NCBI RefSeq assembly: GCF_030813795.1
Contig: NZ_JAUSUX010000005.1
Coordinates: 62,001-126,000, forward strand
DNA length: 64,000 nt
From: Desulfofundulus luciae
Lineage (GTDB): Bacteria; Bacillota; Desulfotomaculia; Desulfotomaculales; Desulfovirgulaceae
Direction of reading: 5' to 3'
Positions 55,939-64,000 of this stretch are shown piece by piece. The position numbers and the translations under genes were made by a program. The notes beneath the pieces are model-generated. The model searched no databases. It was not told the DNA's origin and saw only the letters and a program-made list of their open reading frames with translations. Within the stretch, counting starts at the first letter, position 1; the number at the start of each line of letters is the position of its first letter.

Positions 55939-57144
55939 GTGAGAGTTGCTATGTTACACTGGGCTTTTCCCCCGATTATCGGCGGGGTGGAAAGCCATCT
56001 GGCCATGTTGTGTCCAGAGCTTGCCCGCTACGGTTGCCAGGTAAGCCTGCTCACCGGGTCCACCCTGGAAGGAGAAATGGATTACACCTGGCGGGGATTA
56101 AGGATCTTACGCCGCAGGCTTATGGACCTGAACAGCCTGGATGCAAAAAAAATCATGGACAGAAGAAATGATATTCGCCGGTTGATTGGCGATTTTATCC
56201 AGCAAGTTCACCCTGACATTATCCATGCCCATAACATGCATTACTTCAGTCCGGTCCATCTTGAGGCCCTGCTGGAAGCAAAGAGGCGCTGGGGAATCCC
56301 CCTGGTACTAACGGCCCACAACGTTTGGTCCGACTCCGTCTGGGAAGAAATGTGCCGTCATGCCTCCGAGTGGGACGCGGTAATTGCGGTAAGCCATTAC
56401 ATCAAGAAAGAACTGGTTAAAGCCGGTTTTCCGGAAGACAGGATTACCGTGGTTCACCACGGCATCGATCTGGAAAGATTTAGACCTCCTACAAAAGAGG
56501 ATCTGCAAAAGGCATGGGAAACCTATCCGGAACTAAAAGGGAAAAGGGTTATCTTCCACCCGGCGCGCATGAGTTTTGATAAGGGCTGCCATATCAGCAT
56601 CAAGGCCTTCAAACTCATCAAGGAACAATTCCCGGATGCCCTGCTGGTGCTGGCCGGTACGGAAAAAACCGTGGACTGGGGCAGCCGGCAGCCCGAACAC
56701 GTATCCATGATCAAACGCCTGATTACGGAACTGGGGCTGGAACGGGATGTTTCTATCCGTTTCTTCTCCTGGGATGAAATACCGTTGATGTACCAGGCCG
56801 CAGAAATTTGCATCTACCCCTCCTGCTTTGAGGAACCCTTTGGCCTGGCCATGCTGGAATCCTTAGCCACGGGTCGCCCCATGGTAGTCAGCCGGGCCGG
56901 CGGTATGCCCGAGGTAATCCAGGACGATATGAACGGCTACGTGGTGCCGATGCACGATCACGAGGCTTTAGCCGAAAGGTGCTGCCATTTGCTGGCCAAT
57001 CCCCAGAAGGCCCGGCAAATGGGTGAAACAGGGCGGCAAATGGTGGAAAAAAACTTTACCCGCGAAGTCATGACCGCCCGTACACTCCAGGTTTACGGTA
57101 AAGTACTGGCCTTTTACCTGCGCAAGCAAACACAAATTGCCTAG
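55939..57144 (+). CDS. GT4-family glycosyltransferase
   Basis: About 401 residues, GT-B fold: N-terminal LHWAFPPIIGGVESHL, HAHNMHYFSP, HHGIDLERF, and the nucleotide-sugar EX7E motif in EEPFGLAMLESLATGRPMV. Many GT4 members are retaining transferases. It starts the operon, 11 bases ahead of the debranching-like gene, so it probably supplies the sugar to a glucan or solute that is then trimmed. GTG 55939 has GGAGGTG upstream. Acceptor not evident. Confidence 0.9.
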   Translation: MRVAMLHWAFPPIIGGVESHLAMLCPELARYGCQVSLLTGSTLEGEMDYTWRGLRILRRRLMDLNSLDAKKIMDRRNDIRRLIGDFIQQVHPDIIHAHNMHYFSPVHLEALLEAKRRWGIPLVLTAHNVWSDSVWEEMCRHASEWDAVIAVSHYIKKELVKAGFPEDRITVVHHGIDLERFRPPTKEDLQKAWETYPELKGKRVIFHPARMSFDKGCHISIKAFKLIKEQFPDALLVLAGTEKTVDWGSRQPEHVSMIKRLITELGLERDVSIRFFSWDEIPLMYQAAEICIYPSCFEEPFGLAMLESLATGRPMVVSRAGGMPEVIQDDMNGYVVPMHDHEALAERCCHLLANPQKARQMGETGRQMVEKNFTREVMTARTLQVYGKVLAFYLRKQTQIA

Positions 57145-57155
57145 GAGGTAATGCG

Positions 57156-59336
57156 GTGCTTGATATCACCCACATACCGGGGTTAGCCACCCGGACATGC
57201 CTTTCCCAGGAAGTGCTTAAAGAAGGAGAACTTTTTTTCATTTGCGGACCCGAGGGAGAGGTGTCCCATGAGCATAACGGGGGCTTTGGACTCTATTACC
57301 GGGATACCCGCTTTCTGAGCTGTTTGGAAATGGGCCTAACGGAAGGGAACCTTTTATTCCTCTCCTCCTCCATTAAGGATAGCCACTTTGCCCAATTCGA
57401 ACTTACCAACCCGGCCCTGAACCGGGATAGTCATGTTATCCCGGCAAGCACCATTCACATCCGTGCCCTGCGGGTCCTGGATAACGCCCTATTTCAACGG
57501 GTGCGGCTAATCAATTTCAATCCCATGCCCGTGATGATCACCCTGCAGATCACCCTGGGGGCCGATTTTCGGGATATTTTTGAGGTACGGGGCTTTATCC
57601 GCGACCAAAAGGGGGAAATTTTTACCCCGGTGTCTACCCGGGAGGGAGTTCTCTTTGGATACCGGGGAAGGGATAACCTGTGCCGTTATACCAGAGTTTC
57701 CTTTTCCCCTTATCCCGACAGTGTGGAGGTAAACGAGGGAAAAAACCTGGCCACTGCCCGGTTCTCCCTCACCCTGCCTCCCGGACGCAAAGTTTACCTT
57801 TACATGCAGGTAAAGCCCTTTATTGGCAGCAAGCCCAATCCTGCCTGCACCCGCGGGAAAGGAACTATTGCCGCGGGATTCAGCCGGGCGGTGCGCAAAA
57901 CCTATTCTCTTTATGAAAAGTGGAAACAGCAGTGTACCCAGTTTAAAAGTGATAATGTCTTTTTGAGCAACATGCTCCGGCGTAACGTGACCGACCTGTA
58001 CGCCCTGTGCACATGCTATCCCGATCTGGGCACCATTGTGCAGGCCGGCATACCATGGTATGCGGCCTCCTTTGGGCGGGACGCCCTGATTACTTCCTGG
58101 CAGGCCTTAATTGTCAACCCCGACATTGCACGGAAAAGCTTGTACTTCCTGGCCCGCCTGCAGGGGAAAGAGGATAACCCCTGGCGGGATGAAGAACCCG
58201 GGAAGATACTCCACGAGCTCCGCCGGGGAGAGCTGGCTGCCTGCGGGGAAATTCCCCATACTCCCTACTATGGCAGCGTGGACGCCACTCCCTGGTTCAT
58301 CATCCTGCTTTCCGAAACCTACCGCTGGACTGGAGACAAACAGATGGTCCTCGATCTGGCTCCGAACCTTTTTGCGGCCGTGGAATGGTGCCGGAAATAC
58401 GGGGATATGGACGGCGACGGGTTTATTGAATATACCGTCCGTTCCCCCGGGGGGCTGACAAACCAGGGCTGGAAAGATTCCTGGGACGGGGTTATTGATC
58501 CCCGGGGCAGCCTGCCCACCGGTCCCATTGCCCTGGTGGAAGTACAAGCCTATTATTACCTTGCTTTAAAGCGGGCCGCTGAAATGGGCCGGGTACTGGG
58601 AAAGGACGACTGGTCCCGGGAGCTGGAAGAGGAGGCCATGGTCCTGCAACGCAAGTTTTTAGAGGCTTTCTGGATGGAAGAGGAACAGTACCTGGCCTTT
58701 GCCCTTGATGGTGACAAAAAACAGGTTAAAACCATTGTCTCTAACCCGGGCCACTGCCTGTTTACCGGCATTCTACCCGATGAACTGGCCATAGCCGTGG
58801 CCCGGCGGCTGTTAACCAGCGACATGTATTCCGGATGGGGTATTCGCACCATGAGCAAATCCATGGGGCCGTATAATCCCATGAGTTATCATAATGGTTC
58901 GGTCTGGCCCCATGACAACGCCATCATTGCCTACGGGTTACGTTGCTGTCGCCAGTTTGACCTTCTGGAAAAAGTGGTCACCGGCCTTTTCGAGGCGGCC
59001 ATGTCCTTTCCCTATCACCGGCTGCCGGAAGTCTTCTGTGGTTTCACCAGGCGCAGAGACGGCGGCCCCGTACATTACCCCACCGCCTGTGATCCCCAGG
59101 CCTGGGCTGTAGGGACCATGCCCCTGCTCATACGTACCATGCTGGGCATCTCCTGCTGGGGCAACGAGGTGCGGGTGAGTGCTCCCCAGCTGCCTCCCTG
59201 GGTCCAGGAAATCCAGATCTGCAACCTGGCCGCAGGTTGCGGAACGGTGGATCTGGAATTTACCCGCAAACAGGGCAAAGCCTATTGCGGAGTACTGCGG
59301 GCCACGGGCAACACCCGCGTGATCGTTGAAAATTAA
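57156..59336 (+). CDS. Amylo-alpha-1,6-glucosidase-like enzyme (glycogen debranching type)
   Basis: About 726 residues. The first half is the GDE N-terminal domain (GGFGLYYRDTRFLSCLE), the second an (alpha/alpha)6 barrel with PWYAASFGRDALITSWQAL, YTVRSPGGLTNQGWKDSWD and GSVWPHDNAIIAYGL, as in bacterial amylo-1,6-glucosidases. It may trim 1,6 branches or hydrolyse an oligosaccharide intermediate. GTG 57156 follows AGGAGG by 7 bases. otsA begins 16 bases after its stop, so the set is tightly coupled. Confidence 0.9.
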   Translation: MLDITHIPGLATRTCLSQEVLKEGELFFICGPEGEVSHEHNGGFGLYYRDTRFLSCLEMGLTEGNLLFLSSSIKDSHFAQFELTNPALNRDSHVIPASTIHIRALRVLDNALFQRVRLINFNPMPVMITLQITLGADFRDIFEVRGFIRDQKGEIFTPVSTREGVLFGYRGRDNLCRYTRVSFSPYPDSVEVNEGKNLATARFSLTLPPGRKVYLYMQVKPFIGSKPNPACTRGKGTIAAGFSRAVRKTYSLYEKWKQQCTQFKSDNVFLSNMLRRNVTDLYALCTCYPDLGTIVQAGIPWYAASFGRDALITSWQALIVNPDIARKSLYFLARLQGKEDNPWRDEEPGKILHELRRGELAACGEIPHTPYYGSVDATPWFIILLSETYRWTGDKQMVLDLAPNLFAAVEWCRKYGDMDGDGFIEYTVRSPGGLTNQGWKDSWDGVIDPRGSLPTGPIALVEVQAYYYLALKRAAEMGRVLGKDDWSRELEEEAMVLQRKFLEAFWMEEEQYLAFALDGDKKQVKTIVSNPGHCLFTGILPDELAIAVARRLLTSDMYSGWGIRTMSKSMGPYNPMSYHNGSVWPHDNAIIAYGLRCCRQFDLLEKVVTGLFEAAMSFPYHRLPEVFCGFTRRRDGGPVHYPTACDPQAWAVGTMPLLIRTMLGISCWGNEVRVSAPQLPPWVQEIQICNLAAGCGTVDLEFTRKQGKAYCGVLRATGNTRVIVEN

Positions 59337-59352
59337 AAAGGAGGTGGAAGTT

Positions 59353-60816
59353 GTGTACGGCTATGGACGAAATCCCGTACAGGTGGTTGTAGTTTCCAAC
59401 CGGGGACCCTATACCTTCCAGGATGGTCACGATCAATTAATTACCAGGCGCACGGTAGGAGGACTGGCTTCGGCGGTGGAACCGGTATTGACCGCCCACG
59501 GGGGGACCTGGATCTCCTGGTGCGGGCGCATTGATAATACCGGCAAGGACCTTGGCGTTAAGCTGGGCATCCCACCGGGAGAGCCGCGCTACCATATCCA
59601 GGAGGTTTTTCTCTCCGCAGAAGAACATGACAACTACTACCACGGTTTCTGCAACGCCTGTCTCTGGCCCCTGTGCCACCAACTGCCCGAACGTTGTTCC
59701 TTTGAAAAGGCTTACTGGGATGCTTACCGCCGGGTCAACCAGAAGTTCGCCCGCATCACCCTGGAAGCAAAAAAGGAAATTTACTGGATACACGATTTTC
59801 ACCTTGCCCTGGTACCACAGCTTTTGCGGCACCTGTCACCGGGAGCTACTATTGCCTTCTTCTGGCACATTCCCTTTCCCCCGGCAGACCTTTTCCAGAT
59901 CCTCCCCTGGGGACGGCAGATCATCTACGGTCTTCTGGGCAGCGACCTGATCGCCTTCCATACCAGCCGGTACGTACAGAATTTTCTTGATACCGTTGCC
60001 TGCTATTACCCGGCTAGAATTTACCCGGAACAGGGCCTGATTCGCCTGCGCAACCGCCGCATTTTGGTGCAGGCTTTGCCGGTAGGTATTAACTGCCACC
60101 GCTTTGAACAGCTGGCCGCCGATCCCGCCGTGCGGGCCAGGGCGGAGGAAATACGCAAATCCCTCGGTGCGGAAAAGGTGCTTCTGGGCATAGACCGCAT
60201 GGACTATACCAAAGGAATTCCCGAGCGGATACGGGCCATGGCCTACTTTTTGGAAAAGTATCCTGAATACCGCGGAAGGGTCACCCTGTTACAAATTGCC
60301 GTGCCCAGCCGCAATGGTATTGGCGAATACGGAGCCTTAAAGCAGGAAGTGGAACGAATAGTAGGCGAAATCAACGGACGGTACGACCAGATGTATGGAG
60401 CCGTGCCGGTGCGCTACCGCTATCAATCCCTGGATCAGGCAGAACTGGTTGCTCATTACCTGGCTGCCGACGTGCTGCTGGTGACAGCCTTAAGGGACGG
60501 CCTTAATCTGGTGGCCAAAGAATTTGTGATTTCGCGCATTGATGGCAAGGGAGTGCTTATCCTGAGCCCCTTTGCCGGAGCGGCCCAGGAACTTCACGGG
60601 GCACTGCTGGCCAATCCCTTTGAACCGGCCCACCTGGCAGCCAAAATCAAAATGGCCCTGGAGATGCCTTTCCAGGAACAAAAAAGCCGCCTGGAATCCT
60701 TGCGCCGTATCGTGAAAAGCCGGGATGTGCGCTGGTGGTGCCAGAGCAACTTGAAACTGGTTAAAAGCCTGGGTTCCGGCCTCACCCCGGCAACCACCAA
60801 CGCGGCCAACCTGTAA
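59353..60816 (+). CDS. otsA: Alpha,alpha-trehalose-phosphate synthase (UDP-forming)
   Basis: About 487 residues, GT20. [58 protein letters not shown] and [13 protein letters not shown] are OtsA motifs for glucose-6-phosphate and UDP-glucose binding. It makes trehalose-6-phosphate. GTG at 59353 follows AAGGAGG by 8 bases; the earlier frame start (59326) lies inside the previous gene. Confidence 0.95.
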   Translation: MYGYGRNPVQVVVVSNRGPYTFQDGHDQLITRRTVGGLASAVEPVLTAHGGTWISWCGRIDNTGKDLGVKLGIPPGEPRYHIQEVFLSAEEHDNYYHGFCNACLWPLCHQLPERCSFEKAYWDAYRRVNQKFARITLEAKKEIYWIHDFHLALVPQLLRHLSPGATIAFFWHIPFPPADLFQILPWGRQIIYGLLGSDLIAFHTSRYVQNFLDTVACYYPARIYPEQGLIRLRNRRILVQALPVGINCHRFEQLAADPAVRARAEEIRKSLGAEKVLLGIDRMDYTKGIPERIRAMAYFLEKYPEYRGRVTLLQIAVPSRNGIGEYGALKQEVERIVGEINGRYDQMYGAVPVRYRYQSLDQAELVAHYLAADVLLVTALRDGLNLVAKEFVISRIDGKGVLILSPFAGAAQELHGALLANPFEPAHLAAKIKMALEMPFQEQKSRLESLRRIVKSRDVRWWCQSNLKLVKSLGSGLTPATTNAANL

Positions 60817-60837
60817 ACCGGGAGGCCAGGTTCCCTG

Positions 60838-61623
60838 GTGCGCAAGGAACCGCCCCTGGCAACCCCGGAAAAACTGGCTGCATGGATGGCCGCGGCATCC
60901 CGGTTGCTGCTCATGCTGGATTACGACGGCACCCTGGTACCCATTGCCCCCACCCCGGATCTGGCCCGGCCGGACCCGGAACTTCTGGCTACTCTGCAAA
61001 AATTATCCCTTTCCCCCGGTCGAGTGGTAGCAGTGATCAGCGGTCGTAAACTGGCCGAACTACAAAAATTACTCCCCCTGACCGGCCTGCACCTGGCTGG
61101 TTCCCACGGTGCAGAAATACAGGAAACCGGGGGCAAATTATACCGCCTGATCGAGGATCGCAAGCTGGAAGAAAACATTTTAAGCCTGGAAAGGGTAGCC
61201 AGGGAATGTGTGGCCAACAGCAGGGGCTTTTTAGTGGAAAATAAAGGCATCTCACTGGCCTTACATTATCGCCAGGCGGACCCCGAACTGGCCCGGCAGG
61301 TGCTGGTTAGTTTTATCGAAAAAGTGGCCCCCATCATGGACAAAAACCGGCTGGAGCTCTTGCCGGGGAAGAAGGTGCTGGAAATACGCCCCCGGGGAGT
61401 AAATAAAGGAAAAGCAGTGCAGTACCTTTGCGGGAAATATGACGGGGCACTACCTGTTTATATTGGAGACGACCGCACCGATGAGGATGCCTTTATGGCC
61501 CTTAAAAGAGGCTGTGGTATCCTGGTGAGCCCCCAATCCCGCGCCAGCGCCGCAACCGTTCGCTTGTCCTCACCCCGGGAGGTGTACACATTGCTTCTCC
61601 TGCTCGCCAAGGGCTATTTTTAG
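60838..61623 (+). CDS. otsB: Trehalose-6-phosphate phosphatase
   Basis: About 261 residues, HAD superfamily with cap: MLDYDGTLVPI (nucleophile Asp), VISGRKLAEL, and GDDRTDEDAFMAL. It removes phosphate to give trehalose, a thermo- and osmoprotectant. 21 bases downstream of otsA. GTG 60838 has GGGAGG 12 bases upstream, slightly long. Confidence 0.95.
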   Translation: MRKEPPLATPEKLAAWMAAASRLLLMLDYDGTLVPIAPTPDLARPDPELLATLQKLSLSPGRVVAVISGRKLAELQKLLPLTGLHLAGSHGAEIQETGGKLYRLIEDRKLEENILSLERVARECVANSRGFLVENKGISLALHYRQADPELARQVLVSFIEKVAPIMDKNRLELLPGKKVLEIRPRGVNKGKAVQYLCGKYDGALPVYIGDDRTDEDAFMALKRGCGILVSPQSRASAATVRLSSPREVYTLLLLLAKGYF

Positions 61624-61774
61624 CCCCTTAAAGACAACTTAAGAATAACAATAAGTTGCTTCTATTAGAATGCCAATAGTGGGAAACACAAATGCAGGCC
61701 GCCAAGGGTATGCTTTCTCCCCCAGCCGGACATGATAAACACAACCGACACCAGGTTCAAAGTAGGTGAGATAC

Positions 61775-63877
61775 TTGGCGGACCTGCATGCTTTTTTTTG
61801 CCCCCAAACGGTAGCCATTGTCGGTGCTTCCCAAAAACCGGGTAAAATTGGCAACGTGTTGGTGAAAAATATGATCGCCTGCGGTTACCCGGGCAGGATT
61901 TATCCCGTCAATCCCAAAGAGGAAGAAATAGAAGGGCTTCGCTGTTATCCTAATTTAAGCGCCATCGGAGAAAACGTGGACCTGGTGGTGGTCGCCGTTC
62001 CGGCCAACCGGGTTATCGCCGTAGCACAGGAATGCGGCCTTGCGGGGGCCAAAAATCTGGTGGTAATCTCGGCAGGATTTAAGGAAGTGGGCAAGGAAGG
62101 ATTAATTCTGGAAAAGGAACTCACCCGCATTTGCCGCAGCTACGGCATGGGCCTTTTAGGGCCCAATTGCGTTGGCATGATGGATACCCACGTACCCATA
62201 AACGCTTCCTTTTCTGCCGTTTTTCCGAAGCAGGGGAATATCGCTTTCATTTCCCAGAGCGGGGCCATGCTGGTAGCCATTTTGGACTGGAGCCTGACCA
62301 CCGGACTGGGCTTTTCCCGGATTGTCAGCCTGGGAAACAAGGCCGATCTTAATGAAGCAGATTTTATAGCCGACGCGGCCAACGACCCCAACACCAGGGT
62401 CATCCTCTGTTACATCGAGGACGTGACCCGGGGCCAGCAGTTTTTACAGGTGGCCAGAGCGGCCAGCCGCAAAAAGCCGGTGATCATCCTCAAAAGCGGT
62501 GCCAGCCAGGCCGGGGCCCAGGCCGCCTCCTCTCATACCGGAGCCCTTGCCGGCAGCGACCTGGCCTATGAGACGGCTTTCCGGCAATGCGGAATCATCC
62601 GCGCCCGGAGCATGGCCGAACTTTTTGATTTAGCCGTTGCCTTTGCTCACCAGCCCGTGCCCAAAGGAAACCGGGTGGCGGTGGTCACCAATGCCGGTGG
62701 ACCCGGCATTGTAACCACGGACAGCATCGAAATGAGCGAACTGACCATGGCCCGCTTCAGCAAGGAAACCAGCCAGGAGTTAAGGGTCAACCTGCCGCGG
62801 GAAGCGGCCATTTACAACCCGGTGGATGTCCTGGGTGACGCTGACGAAAACCGCTATCGCTCTGCTCTGGAAAAGGTGCTCGGTGATCAAAGTGTGGATA
62901 GCGCGGTGGTACTGGTCTGCCCCACGGCAGTCACGGAACCAGAACAAACCGCCCGGGCCATCATTGAAACTCACCGCATTTACCCGAACAAGCCGGTATT
63001 TGCTGCCTATATGGGCGGAAAAACCCTGGCGGGAGGAGCTAAGCTCCTGGCAGAAGAAGGCATACCCTGTTTCACCTTCCCCGAACCGGCGGTCAGAGCC
63101 TTGAGCGGGATGGTGCGCTACGCCCGTGCCAGGGAATTGCCGGAAAAAGAAAAGGAGCTCGAGCTGGGTGGTATCCAGCCCGAGCCGGTTAAGGAAATCT
63201 TGCAAAAAGTACGCCAGGAAGGCCGGTTAACTCTTCTCGGCAGTGAAGCCAGCCAGGTGGCCGGTTGCTATGGGATTGCCGTGGCCCCCATTGTCCTGGC
63301 CACCAGTCCCCATGAAGCAGCGGCCAGGGCCCAGGAAATTGGTTTCCCGGTAGTCATGAAAGTAGCCTCCCCCCAAATTTTACATAAAACCGACATCGGG
63401 GGAGTAAAAATAGGGGTGGAAACGCCGCAGGAAGTGAAAAAAGCATTTATTGAGATTACCGAAAACGTCCAGCGCTTCCTGCCCAAAGTCGTTATCCATG
63501 GCATTGAGATTCAAAAAATGATGCCCCAGGGAACGGAATTAATCATTGGCATGACCCGGGACGTACAGTTCGGCCCTTTGATAGCCTTTGGACTGGGAGG
63601 AATTTACGTCAACCTTTTAAAAGATGTCTCCTTCCGCCTGGCCCACGGCCTGACCAGGCAGGAAATCCAGCAAATGCTTACCGAAACTAAGGCCTACACG
63701 TTGTTACGGGGTTACCGCGGCGAAAAGCCAAAAGATCTTGGGGCAATCGTGGAAATGATTGCCCGGACTGCCAGGTTGGTGCTTGACTTTCCCGAAATTG
63801 GGGAAATGGATATCAACCCGGTTTTTGCCTATCCGGACGGGGCCTTTGCCCTGGACATAAAAATCACCATATCGTGA
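61775..63877 (+). CDS. ADP-forming acyl-CoA (acetyl-CoA) synthetase, fused alpha-beta
   Basis: About 700 residues: CoA-binding domain (VAIVGASQKPGKIGN ... GPNCVGMMDT), succinyl-CoA ligase-like domain with SQSGAMLV and the active-site His in SSHTGALAGSD, then an ATP-grasp domain (GFPVVMKVASPQILHKTDIGGV). It interconverts acyl-CoA plus ADP plus phosphate with acid plus ATP, giving substrate-level ATP. TTG 61775 fits the AGGTGAG site; GTG 61766 lies within it. The next gene starts 11 bases on. Confidence 0.9.
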   Translation: MADLHAFFCPQTVAIVGASQKPGKIGNVLVKNMIACGYPGRIYPVNPKEEEIEGLRCYPNLSAIGENVDLVVVAVPANRVIAVAQECGLAGAKNLVVISAGFKEVGKEGLILEKELTRICRSYGMGLLGPNCVGMMDTHVPINASFSAVFPKQGNIAFISQSGAMLVAILDWSLTTGLGFSRIVSLGNKADLNEADFIADAANDPNTRVILCYIEDVTRGQQFLQVARAASRKKPVIILKSGASQAGAQAASSHTGALAGSDLAYETAFRQCGIIRARSMAELFDLAVAFAHQPVPKGNRVAVVTNAGGPGIVTTDSIEMSELTMARFSKETSQELRVNLPREAAIYNPVDVLGDADENRYRSALEKVLGDQSVDSAVVLVCPTAVTEPEQTARAIIETHRIYPNKPVFAAYMGGKTLAGGAKLLAEEGIPCFTFPEPAVRALSGMVRYARARELPEKEKELELGGIQPEPVKEILQKVRQEGRLTLLGSEASQVAGCYGIAVAPIVLATSPHEAAARAQEIGFPVVMKVASPQILHKTDIGGVKIGVETPQEVKKAFIEITENVQRFLPKVVIHGIEIQKMMPQGTELIIGMTRDVQFGPLIAFGLGGIYVNLLKDVSFRLAHGLTRQEIQQMLTETKAYTLLRGYRGEKPKDLGAIVEMIARTARLVLDFPEIGEMDINPVFAYPDGAFALDIKITIS

Positions 63878-63887
63878 GGTGTGAGCA

Positions 63888-64000
63888 GTGAAAAACCTTT
63901 ATGTCATGGGTACGGCGGGCAGTGGGAAAACAGCCATGGCGGTGGGCCTGGCCCTAAAACTGCTCCAGCATGGATACAAGGTAGCCTATTTTAAGCCGGT
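63888..64000 (+). CDS. P-loop protein of the AAA_26/phosphotransacetylase-associated type, 5' end only
   Basis: The first 37 codons are visible: MKNLYVMGTAGSGKTAMAVGLALKLLQHGYKVAYFKPV, truncated here to its main traits: a GxxxxGKT P-loop (residues 8-15) and an FKPV end, as in dethiobiotin-synthetase-like domains that precede DRTGG domains in phosphotransacetylase-like proteins. The remainder is outside the window. Its tight spacing after the synthetase suggests a role in acyl-phosphate or acyl-CoA metabolism, by inference. Confidence 0.7.
   Translation, partial: MKNLYVMGTAGSGKTAMAVGLALKLLQHGYKVAYFKP

Noticed and set aside
61624-61774. Possible small gene or terminator after otsB
   Set aside because: No open frame with a ribosome site and no stem with a T-run; only the acyl-CoA synthetase leader.

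Overview
The window reads as chromosomal DNA of an anaerobic, spore-forming, probably thermophilic Firmicute of the Desulfotomaculum/Desulfofundulus/Pelotomaculum (Peptococcaceae) type. This is inferred from gene content and style. The content includes LL-diaminopimelate aminotransferase, an alpha/beta spore protein (sspF-like), ylbJ, a YqhV-like protein, remA, PyrR-type attenuators, a phosphosulfolactate synthase, a bifunctional AdhE and an ADP-forming acyl-CoA synthetase. Start codons are often TTG or GTG placed behind strong AGGAGG-type ribosome sites. I saw no rRNA, tRNA or CRISPR array.

Layout. 1-5000 (mostly minus strand) is a housekeeping block: the 5' end of priA, a hypothetical gene, then (plus) a MarR regulator and a zinc-ribbon/helix-turn-helix protein, then (minus) yicC-remA-gmk-rpoZ-coaBC. 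5000-8400 carries an aspartate-type aminotransferase, dapL and dapF (lysine and cell-wall precursor). 8490-13300 holds a P-type Ca2+-ATPase divergent from rqcH. 13300-17430 is a biotin operon, bioY-bioD-bioA-bioB, with a clear promoter and BirA operator but no KAPA synthase gene. 17550-21600 is an alanine block (permease, ald, alr). 21840-23060 is a decayed LytS/YesN-type two-component pair. 23010-35240 is pyrimidine synthesis in two minus-strand groups, pyrK-pyrD-pyrF-pyrE and pyrR-pyrB-pyrC-carA-carB. They are interrupted by a plus-strand sspF and a polysaccharide deacetylase, and the second group has a sigma-A promoter and two PyrR-responsive attenuators.

35250-36600 is an insertion-sequence graveyard (two truncated transposases facing each other, a repeat-rich IS end, a nested inverted-repeat element) bracketed by a 14-bp direct repeat just upstream of the pyr promoter. 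36610-44200 has a YqhV-like protein, an MFS transporter, comA, a DUF441 protein, rluD-lspA, a candidate structured leader RNA with a short upstream ORF before a free-standing ANL C-terminal domain, a membrane-anchored Clp-fold protease and an ArsB/NhaD-type transporter. 44400-54300 carries adhE and a run of small or regulatory genes (Cys-rich proteins, DUF1284, Rrf2, glutaredoxin, a HAD phosphatase, an aminotransferase, a phosphoesterase, a ferredoxin).

54400-64000 (plus strand) holds ylbJ with a sigma-E-like promoter, and then an operon of glycosyltransferase, amylo-1,6-glucosidase-like enzyme, otsA and otsB for trehalose or a related solute, behind a near-perfect sigma-A promoter and a leader with a possible pseudoknot. 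The window ends with an ADP-forming acyl-CoA synthetase followed by the 5' end of a P-loop (phosphotransacetylase-associated) gene.

The least explained items are the leader RNA at 41399-41606, the nested inverted repeats at 36347-36459 and the leader at 55850-55912. All are motif-level observations made by eye; no covariance or database search was run.
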